Shown one piece after another: positions 1 to 11,812 of a DNA stretch of 64,000 nucleotides. Every line of letters begins with the position of its first letter. The stretch's first letter is position 1. Both the position numbers and the translations under genes were made by a program. Under the pieces are notes generated by a model that made no database searches, was not told the DNA's origin, and saw nothing but the letters and a program-made list of their open reading frames with translations. Origin of the DNA: Lota lota (taxonomy: Eukaryota > Chordata > Actinopteri > Gadiformes > Lotidae); the NCBI GenBank assembly GCA_026745465.1, contig JACYXH010000779.1:317501-381500 (forward strand). The letters are read 5' to 3'.

Positions 1-204
1 GTCTGCAGAGAAGGACGGCTGGGGACCAGATGCTCGTATAGGAGGCTGAGGAGCGATGGCTGCTGCTATTTTTAGCTTCAGAGTCGCCTTATTTTGCGAC
101 AACAATTCATTACTGGCCGAGGCCTCGGTGACGATCCTCTTCAGATAAAACCACAAGCTCCCCCCTCTCTGCCTGGAAGACAGCGCACACACACGTACAC
201 ATCC

Positions 205-249
<45 letters not shown>

Positions 250-1690
250 GCTGGAGACTGAAAACAAGCTAATTACCAACTCAGGGAAATGTGTTTAGCA
301 GACACACCCATGTGGATGATGGGCAGGTAGGAACAGGACTAACACACACTTGGGGAGGAAGAGGAAGTGCCTGCTTTAGCACCAACTATGGGAGAAATTT
401 ACTATGACATTTAAAGGAAAAATATAATCATTGTCTTGCCTATATGCTCAGTGAATCAAATAAGTGTAGAGGAAAGCGTAAGACTCAGTAAGGGACCACA
501 TTCTGAAGGAAATCCACGTGGCACTAAGTACACCTCCTGATAGCCCTTGGGGATGGACCTCAGTCAGGCAGTTGGTTTCAAGTTGTTGGTTTGACTCCTA
601 AGGTGGAGACCTCTCGGACCATAGGATTCTCTCAGCCAAACAGAAATGCATGGAGAGGGCTTCAGAGTGACCATTAAGAGGAAAGGAGTCCTTTTATTGT
701 TATCTTTAAGTTAGCTGGCACCAGGTTCAATTAAATGGGGAACTGAGGTGGGGGACACAAGCGATGTCCAACGTCTAGGCCCGAGGCATAGGGTGTTGTG
801 ATTGGTCAGTGCAGGTAGGAGGGATTCACACATTTTGGGGAATATAACCTGAAGCCTGATTCCAGAACAGGAGTTCTTTGCAAACCAACTCAGGTTTTGT
901 TGTTACTTGTTGCAAGGGATGATAAAGTCTTTATCTTTCAAACTTTGGTTTTCTCTACCTCTATTATTTTGATAAAGTGTTAAAGTAAAGTGTTTATCCA
1001 CCACACAACACAGATGAAGAACGTCACTCTCCAGCACAGGGGAAATTAGCACCACTGATCAGGACACTTGGGAGACCTGGGGAGGCATCTGAAAAAGAAC
1101 ACCAAACATACGCAGGTACAAGCAGTAACACATTCTGGTCTGAAGGGGCGTCTGTCTTTCTCTGTCCATCTGTCTGTCTACATGTCTGTCGTTGCATCTG
1201 TTTGTCTGTCTGTGTTGTGTGTCGATGGATGCGTCTCATTCTGTCTGTGTACCTGTATGCCTTGTGTGTGTGCTGTGCATACGTCTGTCTGTGTGTCGGT
1301 CCGTCTGTCTGACACTCTCTCTCTCTGCCTGTTTCTCTCTCTCTGCCTGTCTTTCTCTCCGTCTATCTCTCTGCCTGTACTGTATCTCTCTCTCTCTCAC
1401 TGCCTGTCTTTCTCTGTCTGTCTGTCTATCTGTCTCTCTCTCTCTGCCTTCCTCTCCGTCTGTTTGACGGTGATGGAGCAGAAGTTGGGTGGAGGTGTTT
1501 TCACTTTCTTAGCCGGACCTGGGTGACCCTCGGCTGGCCCACTTCGGCGGTACGACCTGCCGGAGATATATTAGTCTGGGGGAGAAGTGGGCCAAGGTCG
1601 TCCCGGGGGGAGACACCACATCTAGACAGGAGCAAGATTTATTACCCAGCATGCCCCACTGGAGGGAACGCCATCCCCACCGCTGTCTAG
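1..1690. other. Intergenic stretch, no supported gene
   Basis: No open frame here resembles a protein. The segment holds a (CA)n run near 187-247. A roughly 400-bp piece (about 585-1000) ends in a region rich in ATAAA-like and T-rich words and could be a solo LTR, but I could not find matching ends or a target-site duplication. A degenerate pyrimidine tract of CTGT/CTCT words runs from about 1150 to 1465. Confidence 0.5.
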
Positions 1691-1699
1691 GCAGAACAG

Positions 1700-1798
1700 A
1701 TGATACATGGAGGAGAGAGAGAGAGAGCGAGAGCGAGAGAGAGTGAGAGAGTGAGAGAGAGGACACATGAAGGAGAGAGAGAGAGAGGACACATGAAG

Positions 1799-1832
<34 letters not shown>

Positions 1833-1978
1833 GCGAGAGTGAGAGAGAGAGGACACATGAAGGAGAGAGAGAGGGAGGACACATGAAGGAGAGAGAGAGA
1901 GGGAGAGAGAGAGAGAGAGGACACATGAAGGAGAGAGAGAGAGAGGGAGAGAAAGAGAGAGAGAGAGGACACATGAAG

Positions 1979-2013
<35 letters not shown>

Positions 2014-2022
2014 GACACATGA

Positions 2023-2089
<67 letters not shown>

Positions 2090-2095
2090 AGAGAG
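1700..2095. repeat. GA-rich minisatellite with a repeated GGACACATGAAGGA core
   Basis: The core GGACACATGAAGGA recurs about seven times (near 1761, 1787, 1850, 1876, 1919, 1967 and 2013), separated by GA runs of variable length, with a partial core GGACACATG near 2095. The long open frames on both strands here (Ser/Leu or Arg/Glu runs) are products of the dinucleotide repeat and not genes. Confidence 0.9.
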
Positions 2096-2107
2096 GACAC
2101 ATGGATG

Positions 2108-2178
2108 AGAGTGTTTTTTGTGTTTTGGCAATGTAAATGTAAAATGTCCATGCCAATAAAGCCCTTTGAATCTTGAGA
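2108..2178 (+). mobile_element. Possible retroelement 3' tail
   Basis: A short segment reading TTTTGGCAATGTAAATG, then CCAATAAAGCCCTTTGAAT, ends directly in a GA microsatellite. This arrangement, a conserved tail with AATAAA followed by a simple repeat, is typical of 3' ends of fish non-LTR retroelements. Only the tail is present, so the family is not assigned. Confidence 0.35.
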
Positions 2179-2359
2179 GAGACAGAGGGAGGGAGAGGGA
2201 GGGAGAGGGAGGGAGGGGAAGTGAAACAGTAAGTGGGTTGGATACGATCCCGTTTGTCCTTAATCTTCTCTGATTGTGTGGTTGTGGTAAACACACAATA
2301 ACAATAAAAGAAATGAACAAACAACAATGATTTCATGGCTGTGACGCCCAGTTAAACAT

Positions 2360-2377
2360 GGGGGGGGGGGGGGGGGG
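2360..2377. repeat. Poly-G tract
   Basis: A run of about 18 consecutive G. Similar G or C homopolymers occur at 5470-5488, 18590-18617, 41704-41743, 54831-54850 and 62097-62129. Confidence 0.9.
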
Positions 2378-2714
2378 TCACATCACGTGGAATACACCTT
2401 GTGACGACCCCAGGTGAAGTCAGGACCCGTGGTTCGCTTCGTCCTCATTCATTCCCTCTCTCTGGCCTTTTGTACATAAAGAGGCATTTATTTAACAAAG
2501 CAGCCCGCAGACATGTAAAGTCCCTCGGTTGGATCTCTGCCCCAGCCGTTGAGCAAGACAAACATCGGTGTGTTTTCACTGCTTACATGCCCTGAACAAA
2601 CCACGGCTGTGAAATATAAACCTGTTTGCAAAAGCCCTTAAGTCCTCCTGAATCAAATATTGATTGTCTATCAGTAAGGTATTGTTTATGAGCACTGTTG
2701 ACTCTGTTTACCCA

Positions 2715-2716
<2 letters not shown>

Positions 2717-2749
<33 letters not shown>

Positions 2750-2750
2750 G
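2717..2750. repeat. (CTGT)n microsatellite
   Basis: About eight uninterrupted CTGT units. It is one of several CAGA/CTGT tracts in the window (also 3178-3372, 35371-35640, 53830-53910, 62277-62378). Confidence 0.9.
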
Positions 2751-3177
2751 CCGTGGAGAACAGTACATCAACTCAGATACAACCGCTCCTGGTTCAGGTA
2801 ACACATGCATCACAATCAGCCCTTGACAGATGGTGTTGGAACCACCTTCAATTCTGAGATCCAAACAAATCATGATAATGATCCTGTTTTCACTGAGCTC
2901 TCCACCGCCAGGTATATTATACACAAACAATATCATATTCAAATGTGTTTTTTAATGACATTGTGCGGACTCTTAGAACACCCGTGTTTTTCGAGGGTGG
3001 GTGGTCTCATTAAATATTAAGTACAAATCGTGCGATAATGATGCTCTTGGATTTCCTACTCCAAAGACTTTACATGACATTCATGCACATTATGACTTTA
3101 TATTAGAAATACACAAACCTGGTTTTCATGACCTCGTGAAGACTTATATGTGGGATTCATGGGGACCAGACTCGACA

Positions 3178-3180
3178 CAA

Positions 3181-3215
<35 letters not shown>

Positions 3216-3372
3216 GAGAGGGAGAGACAGACAGACCAAGGGAGAGACAGACAGAGAGAGAGAGAGGGAGATATACAGGCAGACAGACAGAGAGACAGAC
3301 GGACAGAGAGAGAGGGAGAGACAGACAGACAGACAGACAGAGAGTGAGAGACAGACAGACAGACAGAGGGAG
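3178..3372. repeat. CAGA/GAGA compound microsatellite
   Basis: Interspersed CAGA and GAGA units. All open frames over it, on both strands, are repeat translations. Confidence 0.9.
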
Positions 3373-3560
3373 AGACTTGAATCAGCTCGCGGACATCGCA
3401 GCAGGGGCACATGGGTGATGCTGCATTTGTGTACGCTTGGCACATATGTAGGTCTGGTGCGGGACTGCAGTCTCCGGTTGCCACGGGAACTGGGTATCAA
3501 ACAGGTCCTCTGGTGAGTGGGGGCTTCCTGCATGCGGAGGTTAACCCCTTCTGCACCAGC

Positions 3561-3562
<2 letters not shown>

Positions 3563-3651
<89 letters not shown>
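3563..3651. repeat. (GT)n microsatellite
   Basis: About 44 GT units. Frames through it translate to Cys-Val or Thr-His repeats and are not coding. Confidence 0.95.
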
Positions 3652-3655
<4 letters not shown>

Positions 3656-4269
3656 GCAGGAGGGAAGGGTTTGATGTTTCTTCTTGGTGTGTGTGTGGTT
3701 GTGTGTAGGGATTGTGTGTGTGGCACGTGCGTGTGGATCTGGAAGCAGCTGTGTTTTATGATGAGGGCATGGCGTGGATTCTATCTTTAGATCGATAATC
3801 CAACACACATCTGCCAACTTTAACCTAGATACCAGCGGTGATCCCTTATACCACTATCCTATAACCTGCTCCTCCTCCTCTACCTGCTCCTCCTCTTATC
3901 TTAAGATGTGGCTTAGATGTGTGATCATGGGAGTGGAGGGTTGTTGGTTCACATCCCATACGTTGAACACTAACAAGATTAAACCCACACATGGTGAGAA
4001 TCAACAGAAAATATCCCAACTTTAAAAATTACTTTTAAACTTTTTGTGAATTGTATGAGTGTGAATATAAATTGAAAATATTACCAAAGAGGCGAACGTC
4101 TGTTCATCAGGGCCATGGTCACACTTCCAGCTAGCCTGACATCACTAGACCAATTCGCCAGTGGAATTAGTCTGGAATCCTTCCGTTCGTTGTGGATTTC
4201 CTGGGGGCGTTACCAACGAGCGCCAATCGAACATAACTGCATTCACGTAGACGTTCAATTAATAAAAGA

Positions 4270-4931
4270 TACTGGATGAAAATATATTGCAACATTATTA
4301 GTATGGCAAATGTTATAACAACAACGATAATGTTCGCTTGGAGTATAGCCTTACAAAGATTGAATTGTTTGATGAAAAGGTTTTTTGTTGTTCCAACGTC
4401 TAACTACACAATAGACTTCCTGTTGACGAGGATGAATATATTGCCGCTGCCGCCACCTTGTGGCCAAATTAGACAAGACAATGGTTGTATAGCAGGCTAT
4501 TAAGAATCGGAATAGAATCGTTGTGGTATTCCGATTGGATTATTTCCTGACACCACTTCTTAGACACAGAGCCGTTCAGGGCGAGGTTTGAAGGGAGCTC
4601 AAACACGGCATGGCAAATATCCTCCATTCTCATTTTACCTGACCTTTTTCACTGTCAAAATCCTGACCTTTTCCACACCGTCCACTCTGAATAAGACCTA
4701 TTTTACATATTGAGAAAGGTAGTTCACGGCTTGAAAAGGAAACACGTCTATCCCATATTGACTATGTCCCTTTTTGGTTTAATTGAGCTTCAGCTCAGGG
4801 AACGAATTATTTGGTTTGATCATTTTGCTTTGCTTTAAAATAACCCCATGATTTCAGCTGAAATAATGCGCTAAACAGACTTCCACATTATACGGTCTGA
4901 CTGAGGTACCAAGGCCTTATTCTTTGCGTGC

Positions 4932-5019
<88 letters not shown>

Positions 5020-5140
5020 CTGTTAGGGGGTGATTGAGTGGAAACCGCAGCTCATGCAGAGTTTCCCTCGAACACAGTTATGTTGAAGGTCACTGTGGAC
5101 TTTTAATAACCAGACGCCCCAGAGAGAGAGAGTGAGAGTG
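4270..5140. repeat. Left copy of a diverged tandem duplication
   Basis: This segment aligns by eye with 6390-7255 in the same orientation. Shared landmarks in order are TTTTTTGTTGTTC (4380) vs TGTTTTGTTGTTC (6530), CCTGTTGACGAGGATGAA (4419) vs CCTGTTGCCGAGGATGAA (6568), a GCCGTT..AGG block (4571 / 6767), GAACGAATTATTT (4800 / 6979), CTGAGG.ACCAAGGCCT (4899 / 7075) followed by a GT microsatellite, and a GTTGAAGGTCACTGTGGACT block (5080 / 7209). No gene is evident. Confidence 0.8.
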
Positions 5141-5151
5141 AGAGTGAGAGA

Positions 5152-5202
<51 letters not shown>
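4936..5202. repeat. (TG)n and (GA)n microsatellites
   Basis: A (TG)n run occupies about 4936-5017 and a GA tract about 5120-5202. Both lie inside or at the edge of the left tandem-duplicate copy; the right copy carries a much shorter TG run at about 7099-7145. Confidence 0.9.
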
Positions 5203-5204
<2 letters not shown>

Positions 5205-5925
5205 GAGAGATACACAGTGAATGCTTACTTAATCTGTTAGGACATTTTTACCCGGAAACGACATATTGGCTGTGGTCACGGTGAATAGGATGGTGAGGAA
5301 ATGTGTGCCATAGCAATTTATGGCACACTTGCCACTATGTAAACCTACTGGTGATCCAGGAAAAGGGTTGGCCAGCCCACGATTGGGTATCAGGTGAATA
5401 GCTCGTTTTTTGCAAAGTATGGTAATTTATTTCCGTCAGCTTGGTCTTGTAATGTACCCTGGGGACCCTCCCCCCCCCCCCCCCCCCCCTTTCTTTGACC
5501 TTTCAGATCTTCTTTCCTCCATGTCCCCAGTAATGTATGGACCGCTGTACACTGTGTACTGTACCCTAACGGCCGAACAAATCACTTGTTAAAAACACAA
5601 ATATTTAGCCCACGTATTAAAACTTAGTCCATTCAGACTGCTCCGTCAACCTTTTCATTGATGTCATCTATTCAATGTTCCTTTATTTGATTTATTTAAA
5701 TACGTCTCACCCTATTTCACTTTATTAAACATATGTTTGAGCTTTGTTTGCAGACCCCACAGCATTTTCTTCAGGAAATGCACATTTCTAGGTATGAGCA
5801 TCATGGCCTAGTCCACGACACTTTTTATCAGACCTTCAGTGACTCAGCCTTAAGCTATTTACATCTACACGTTCACACACATACACTCTCACACAACAGG
5901 CTTGCACACATACACTCATGCCCGT

Positions 5926-6341
5926 CTTACTGGTAGAAGGAACCGGACACCTCATCGACGAGTCCACCTGGAAGAGAGGAGAGGATCAGGGTTCTGCTGG
6001 GATGTTGTAGCTGTGGGGTTGAAGGGCTTTACCTGGCGTGCAGATGGTTTCACAGACCAGTGGACACAGAGGACAGTACAGACATCCCTGGAAGACACAC
6101 CACAGTCAGGATTACAGAGTCCACCAACCACCCGCCCATGACTCATAAAAACAATGAATAAAACCTCAGTCTAAAGGTATCAGCTTACATTGGATGAACA
6201 TTACTCTTTCCTGAACCTTTTACAGGAGGACCTGTTGAATGCTTCGCAGTTAGTTATTGCTCATGGTTAATTGCTCATCTGGTTCTGTACGTACAGGGCA
6301 GTGCTGGCAGTGGTCTGAAGCATCTCCTTCTTCAAAAGGTT
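5926..6341 (-). pseudogene. Inverted partial copy of the HRC-like gene's last exons
   Basis: The reverse complement of this segment matches 10845-11255 of the + strand gene downstream, with only scattered differences. It contains the last part of exon 3, all of exon 4 (encoding CPLCPLVCETICTP) and all of exon 5 (GLVDEVSGSFYQ and stop), with their splice sites and introns. It lacks the signal-peptide exon, the acidic region and the AATAAA, so it is a broken copy. Because introns are included, it arose by DNA-level duplication and not retroposition. Confidence 0.9.
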
Positions 6342-6389
6342 ATTCACATTTTACCTTTACACATTTGTACACTTTAATACGGACAACAG

Positions 6390-7255
6390 AGTGCAGACCG
6401 ACGCGTCGACATGTTGGATGGAATGTGTTCTGTTGTTCCAAAGTTTTATTCCCGAGAAACATCACTAAAATCATGTGGGCTTGGAGAATAGGCTAACATA
6501 GAGGGATGAAGACTGGATTGTTTGAAAACGTGTTTTGTTGTTCAAACGTTGAACAAACATTAAACATCCTGTTGCCGAGGATGAAGACATTGCCCCCGCC
6601 GTTTCGAGGCGCAGCAGCACCGCTGCTGCCATCTTGTGGTGGATCTAGACAACAGCAAGACATTGTTCACTGTTCAAGGCAATGATCGTATTACAGGCTA
6701 TTAAAAATCACAATAAGATTATTGTCGTATTCCGATGGCCATTTTCCTTAGCAACACTGCTTGGAGCCGTTTAGGATAAGGTTTGATGGGAGTTCAAACA
6801 CCTCACGTCAAATATTGGCCATTTACATTCATGACCTCTATCAAAATGCGTTCGTTTTCTATACCGTCTGCTCTAAAATAGGAGCTATTTTACATGTTCA
6901 TAAAGGTTGTTTACGGCGTGGATAGGAAACGTTTATCACGTATTGACTTACCTCATTTTAATTGAGGTTGAGCTCAGAGAACGAATTATTTATTGAATCG
7001 TTTTGCTTTACTTAAAATAACAACAATCCAGTTGAAGCATTAGGTTAAACAGGCTCCCATATTTTATGGTTTGACTGAGGCACCAAGGCCTGATGCTTTG
7101 CGTGTGTGTGCATGTGTGCGTGGCTGTGTGCGTGTGTGTGTGTGTCTGTTAGGGGGTGATTGTGTGGAAAGTGCAGCTCGGTGCAGAGTTTCACTCGAAC
7201 ACAGTTCTGTTGAAGGTCACTGTGGACTTTTAATAGCCGGACGCCCCATAGAGAG
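6390..7255. repeat. Right copy of the diverged tandem duplication
   Basis: Partner of 4270-5140. The inverted HRC-exon copy ends about 50 bp to its left, so the two rearrangements abut. The sequence differences are many, so this duplication looks older than the inverted copy. Confidence 0.8.
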
Positions 7256-7387
7256 ATAGAAGGAGGAAAAGAGAGAGTGTGTGCTTACTAAGTCTATTGA
7301 TTTACATGTACAGTATGTGATGTCATCACTAATGACTTTGTACCGCTGAAGGCTGGTCACTGCAGGGCTGCTCACACAAACATATAC

Positions 7388-7390
<3 letters not shown>

Positions 7391-7471
<81 letters not shown>

Positions 7472-7490
7472 ACACATACACACAGGGAGA

Positions 7491-7529
<39 letters not shown>

Positions 7530-7617
7530 CATGTAGCCTACTGTGTCTGAGGATCTTTTAACATAATTACACCATTATGTAGCATTATGTCACTCAGAAG
7601 ACACCACGCACGCACGG

Positions 7618-7660
<43 letters not shown>

Positions 7661-8114
7661 GAAGAGGGATAATAACTTAACTTAGTACATTTTGTTATGC
7701 TGGCAACACATTAAAGTCACAAGATTGCGACTCTCCGAGTTTAGTCTGTGTGAATAATAACGCCACGATGTACCATTATCGCACTTAGAAGACACCACGT
7801 GCACTAATGCATGCGCACACAAGAACACACACGCACACACACACACTTCAGCCCTTGTGTTCAAGGTGACATCTTGAACTTTTGTTAAACCTTAAGTGAC
7901 TTTTAATGCAGGGAGGTATACTGTATAATATACATACTAATCACTGCTCTTTCTCTCTCTCTTTTTCTCTCCGTCTCTCTCTCACCCTCCCACTTTCCCC
8001 TCTCTCTCTCTCTGTGTCTCTCTCTCTCACCCTCCCACTTTCCCCTCTCTCTCTCTTTTGCCCAGGGTTAAGGGCATGGCTGCAGCATTTGTTGGCAGGC
8101 ATGTGCCTCTGTCA

Positions 8115-8180
<66 letters not shown>
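7391..8180. repeat. Cluster of (CA)n microsatellites
   Basis: CA runs at about 7391-7465, 7500-7527, 7619-7658 and 8117-8180, plus CTCT-rich patches (7950-8060). No coding potential is apparent; frames translate as Thr-His or Cys-Val. Confidence 0.9.
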
Positions 8181-8184
<4 letters not shown>

Positions 8185-8573
8185 CTCACCCAGCCGTCAG
8201 CCCCTCTCCACCAGACCAGTCTGTCCTGTGTGTTGGGTGCAGGGGGTAGAAACAAGGCAGACCTCCTCTCTCGGGCTCTTTTGTCGTCTGACTCTTGAAG
8301 CTGTTGACTTATTGGTGAAGCTCTTCTCCTCTCCCAGGACAGCAGAGAGACGACCCCACGGATCCAAGAGATCCACGGAGATCCACAGGATCCACAGAGT
8401 ACCACGACCCTCCCCTCTGCTGACGGCCAGAATAACAGAGAGACAACCCCGGCTCCACAGATCCTGAGATTCACGGACCCACAGAGATCAGCGGAGATCC
8501 ACCGAGCTCCCGGATCCTCTCCTCTCTTCCCCCAGGATAACAGAGAGGCCATCCCCAGATCCCCACATCCACG

Positions 8574-11251
8574 ATGGCCATCATGAGGGGTTGGTTCCTC
8601 GCGGTGCTGCTGGTGGCGCTGCTCTGCCCGCTCCAGGGGCCTCGCAGCGCGAACACAGCCTCCGCCGCCACACAGGAAGTGCCCTCGGCCCACGGACAGG
8701 AAGTACGGGCGGAGGAAGTGCAGGAGGAGATCTCCACAGACCCAGGACGAGGAGATGTTGAGGAGGAGGAAGAGGAAGGAGGAGTGGACGAGGAAGACAG
8801 GTGATGAGGGAGCGGAGGATTCTGAGGCGGAGGAAGAGGAGGGAGATGAGGAGGAATCTGCTGATTCTGATGAGGAGGAGGCAGAGGAAGAAGACGAGCA
8901 GGTAGAGGAGGAGGGGGAGGAGGAGGAGGAGGAGGAGGAGGAGGATGCTGACTCTACTGAAGGAGATGCAGAAGCTGAGGAAGAAGCTGATTCTTCTCAT
9001 GAAGAGGAGGAAGGGGATGATGAGGTAGGTGAAGAAGAGGATGATGAAGAGGAGTCTGCATCCAATAAGGGGGAGGAGGAGGAGAAGGAGGAGGAAGATG
9101 AAGAGGAGGAGGGGGAGGAAGATGAAGAGGAGGAAGAGGAGGAGGAAGATGAAGGGGAGAAGGAGGAGGAGGAAGATGAAGATGAAGAGGAGGAGGAGGA
9201 GGAGGAGGAGGAGGAGGAGGAGGAGGAGGAGGAGGAGGAGGAGGATTCTACTCATGGAGAGGAGGAAGGGGAAGAGGAGGGTGAAGATGAGGCAGAGTCT
9301 TTGGAAGAAGACGAGGGAGAGAATGATTCTGAATCAGCTGATGAAGACGAAGCAGATGAAGCAGATGAAGAGCTGGAGGAAGCTGCTGAGGATGCGTCTG
9401 AAGGTATCGTGTGAATCCGTCTAAAGTTGGCTGTCTGCATGATGCCACGGTCTAACGGACAGTAGAGTGAGGTGTTCTCTGAGTAACAGTGCTGTTTGAG
9501 GCCCAGATGAGGAGGGGGGGAAACGCAGTAGCTTTGCAGAGCAGCGCGGAGAGAGTGTCTACCTCACCAAAATCACATTCTTGGTTTGTGTTCAAGATTA
9601 CGTCGGGATGGTCGATTTAAATAATTTTGGAGGGTGCATGTGACACCTCAACCCCTGTGTGGACACGCCCCTGAGGCCGCTTGTGAGAATAGCCTGGGTG
9701 CTGAACCCAGAGGAATGCCTGAGGGTCCTTTAAATAGACCTCCAGCTCAGCACTTTAACTATTTCTGTTCGCTGTCAATACATTGTGCTTCCAGCCAGAG
9801 GTACGAGATTCAAGAGCAGTGTGAATACCAGGTATTGAGTTACATCAGAGCTAGAAACAAACATCAGGTGTGGCGTTTGATGGTTTGACGTCTCGACAGA
9901 ATAAACATCGGTGGACTAGTGGTACCAGTGGCTGGTGTTTCTCTACATTCTGACCGCTTGTTGGCTGTTTCTCAGGGGGCTCTAAAGGAGATTCCACTGA
10001 ATAAACCACGATGGGGCCAGCCGCAACGGGCAGCGATTTAGACGCGCTGGAGTCTGTGGTTAACCTAGAAAACCTTGTCTGAGACGCCAGGCAGCGCTCA
10101 GTGTACACAAGGCTTTAAACCTGACCAAACCTCAACACTGTTAGGCTGAAACACTTGGCTTCAAACAGATCATTTTAGCCATGTGCTCGTACTGTCTAGT
10201 TGTGTCAGGCCTTTGATACTGTAGTGCGGCAGCAGCGCTGTGAAAGCGTTGTGGTTAGCACGGAGGCAGTGCTTGGCTGATGCGTCGAGTTGCATGTAGG
10301 CCATCTCAACATCTGTGCTGTAGGAGCTTTCCACATATTACCTCTCCCTGTTTCACCATGACCTCTCTCCAAACACTTCCGGCTGTCTGCTGCTAAAGGT
10401 GCGCAGCTGGCTGGTGAACCGTCAGACGCTGAGGAAGAGGAGGCCGCAGCGGACGAAGCTCACTTCCTCCCAGGATCCGTCTGTAGCATCTGCTCCGTCT
10501 GTCAGGTCACGTGACTTGCCGTCTTTGTGGCTTGGCACGCACACACGGCTTCCAGGGACCTCTTAAGTAGTATTGATAGTATTGTGGAGTTCATAATGTT
10601 CATTCACTAAATCCTGAGCATGAGTGGTGTTTACTGTAAGCAGGCATCCAACGTTAATACCCTAGAAATAATGTGTTCATGTACATTTGTCAAAAACTCA
10701 TTCTGCACAACTTGAAGTTGTTGTGTGCCTTAGCCCCCAAAAAGGCTGGGAACCACTAGTGTGGATACGAAACTGAATGGAAGTGTGTTGTAATCATGTG
10801 TTTCCTTCCACCTTTAGCACTGTGACAGCTGTGAGAGCTGTCCTTGTGAAGAAGGAGATGCTTCAGACCACTGCCAGCACTGCCCTGTACGTACAGAACC
10901 AGATGAGCAATTAACCATGAGCAATAACTAACCACGAAACATTCAGGTCCTCCTGTAAAAGGTTCAGGAATGTGTAATGTTCATCCAATGTAAGCTGATA
11001 CCTTTAGACTGAGGTTTTATTCATTGTTTTTATGAGTCATGGGCGGGCGGTTGGTGGACTCTGTAATCCTGACTGTGGTGTGTCTTCCAGGGATGTCTGT
11101 ACTGTCCTCTGTGTCCACTGGTCTGTGAAACCATCTGCACGCCAGGTAAAGCCCTTCAACCTCACAGCTACAACATCCCAGCAGAACCCTGATCCTCTCC
11201 TCTCTTCCAGGTGGACTCGTCGATGAGGTGTCCGGTTCCTTCTACCAGTAA
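8574..11251 (+). CDS. Acidic, Cys-rich secretory protein, HRC-like (frameshift in acidic exon)
   Basis: Probable histidine-rich calcium-binding protein (HRC) relative, a lumenal Ca2+-binding protein of the sarcoplasmic reticulum. Proposed exons: 8574-9403, 10399-10505, 10818-10886, 11091-11145, 11211-11251, all with GT-AG sites and matching phases. Exon 1 opens with a signal peptide (MAIMRGWFLAVLLVALLCPL), then a long Glu/Asp region (about 8760-9400). The last four exons encode a Cys-rich tail with repeated CxxC pairs (CSICSVCQHCDSC, then CPLCPLVCETIC) ending in SFYQ. That combination of acidic body and CxxC tail is why I chose HRC; the His-rich repeats of mammalian HRC are not obvious, so the name is an inference. 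The signal-peptide frame hits TGA at 8802, while the acidic frame that joins exon 2 is shifted by one base. A microintron is unlikely because no pyrimidine tract precedes any acceptor there, so it is an indel or assembly error. Confidence 0.65.
8822..9246 (+). repeat. Coding trinucleotide-like GAG/GAA/GAT repeat
   Basis: Nearly pure GAG, GAA and GAT codons inside exon 1 of the HRC-like gene, including about 20 GAG units in a row near 9187-9243. Such a tract is prone to length change and to base-call errors, which fits the frameshift at its 5' edge. Confidence 0.85.
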
Positions 11252-11272
11252 GACTCCCATTCTGTTCTCTGA

Positions 11273-11278
11273 AATAAA
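11273..11278 (+). terminator. Polyadenylation signal of the HRC-like gene
   Basis: AATAAA lies 21 bases after the stop codon of the HRC-like gene, implying a very short 3' UTR. It is just outside the segment copied to 5926-6341. Confidence 0.6.
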
Positions 11279-11353
11279 CAAACAATACATAATATACTAA
11301 GGAATGAATGATAGCCGAGCGTTGTTGCTGTTTATGAAACATATTTCTTCAAC

Positions 11354-11812
11354 TTTGGTGGACACTGGGAGCTGCCCATTACAACCACACTCTTCTACTG
11401 CTGGACACTGGGAGCTGCCCAGTAGAACCACATTCTTCTACTGGTGGACACTGGGAGTTGCCCAGTAGAACCACAGTTAACGACTGGTGGACACTGGGAG
11501 CTGCCCAGTAAAACCACAGTCTTCTACTGGTGGACACTGGGAGCTGCCCAGTAAAACCACAGTTAACGACTGTTGGACACTGGGAGCTGCCCAGTAAAAC
11601 CACAGTTAACAACTGTTGGACACTGGGAGCTGCCCTGTAAAACCCCAGTTAATGACTGGTGGACACTGGGAGCTGCCCAGTAAAACCCCAGTTAATGACT
11701 GGTGGACACTGGGAGCTGCCCAGTAAAACCACAGTCTTCTACTGGTGGACACTGGGAGCTGCCCAGTAAAACCACAGTCTTCTACTGGTGGACACTGGGA
11801 GCTGTCTAGCCT
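11354..11812. repeat. Minisatellite, unit about 39 bp
   Basis: About twelve copies of a unit built on GGTGGACACTGGGAGCTGCC followed by CAGTAAAACCACAGT. Two unit variants alternate: one with TCTTCTACT and one with TTAACGACT. It lies just downstream of the HRC-like gene. Confidence 0.95.

Noticed and set aside
585-1000. Possible solo LTR
   Set aside because: The composition is suggestive, but matching TG...CA ends, a target-site duplication and internal coding sequence were not found.
1509-2336. Long minus-strand frames of Ser-Leu repeats
   Set aside because: They are translations of the GA/CT minisatellite, open in several frames and both strands.
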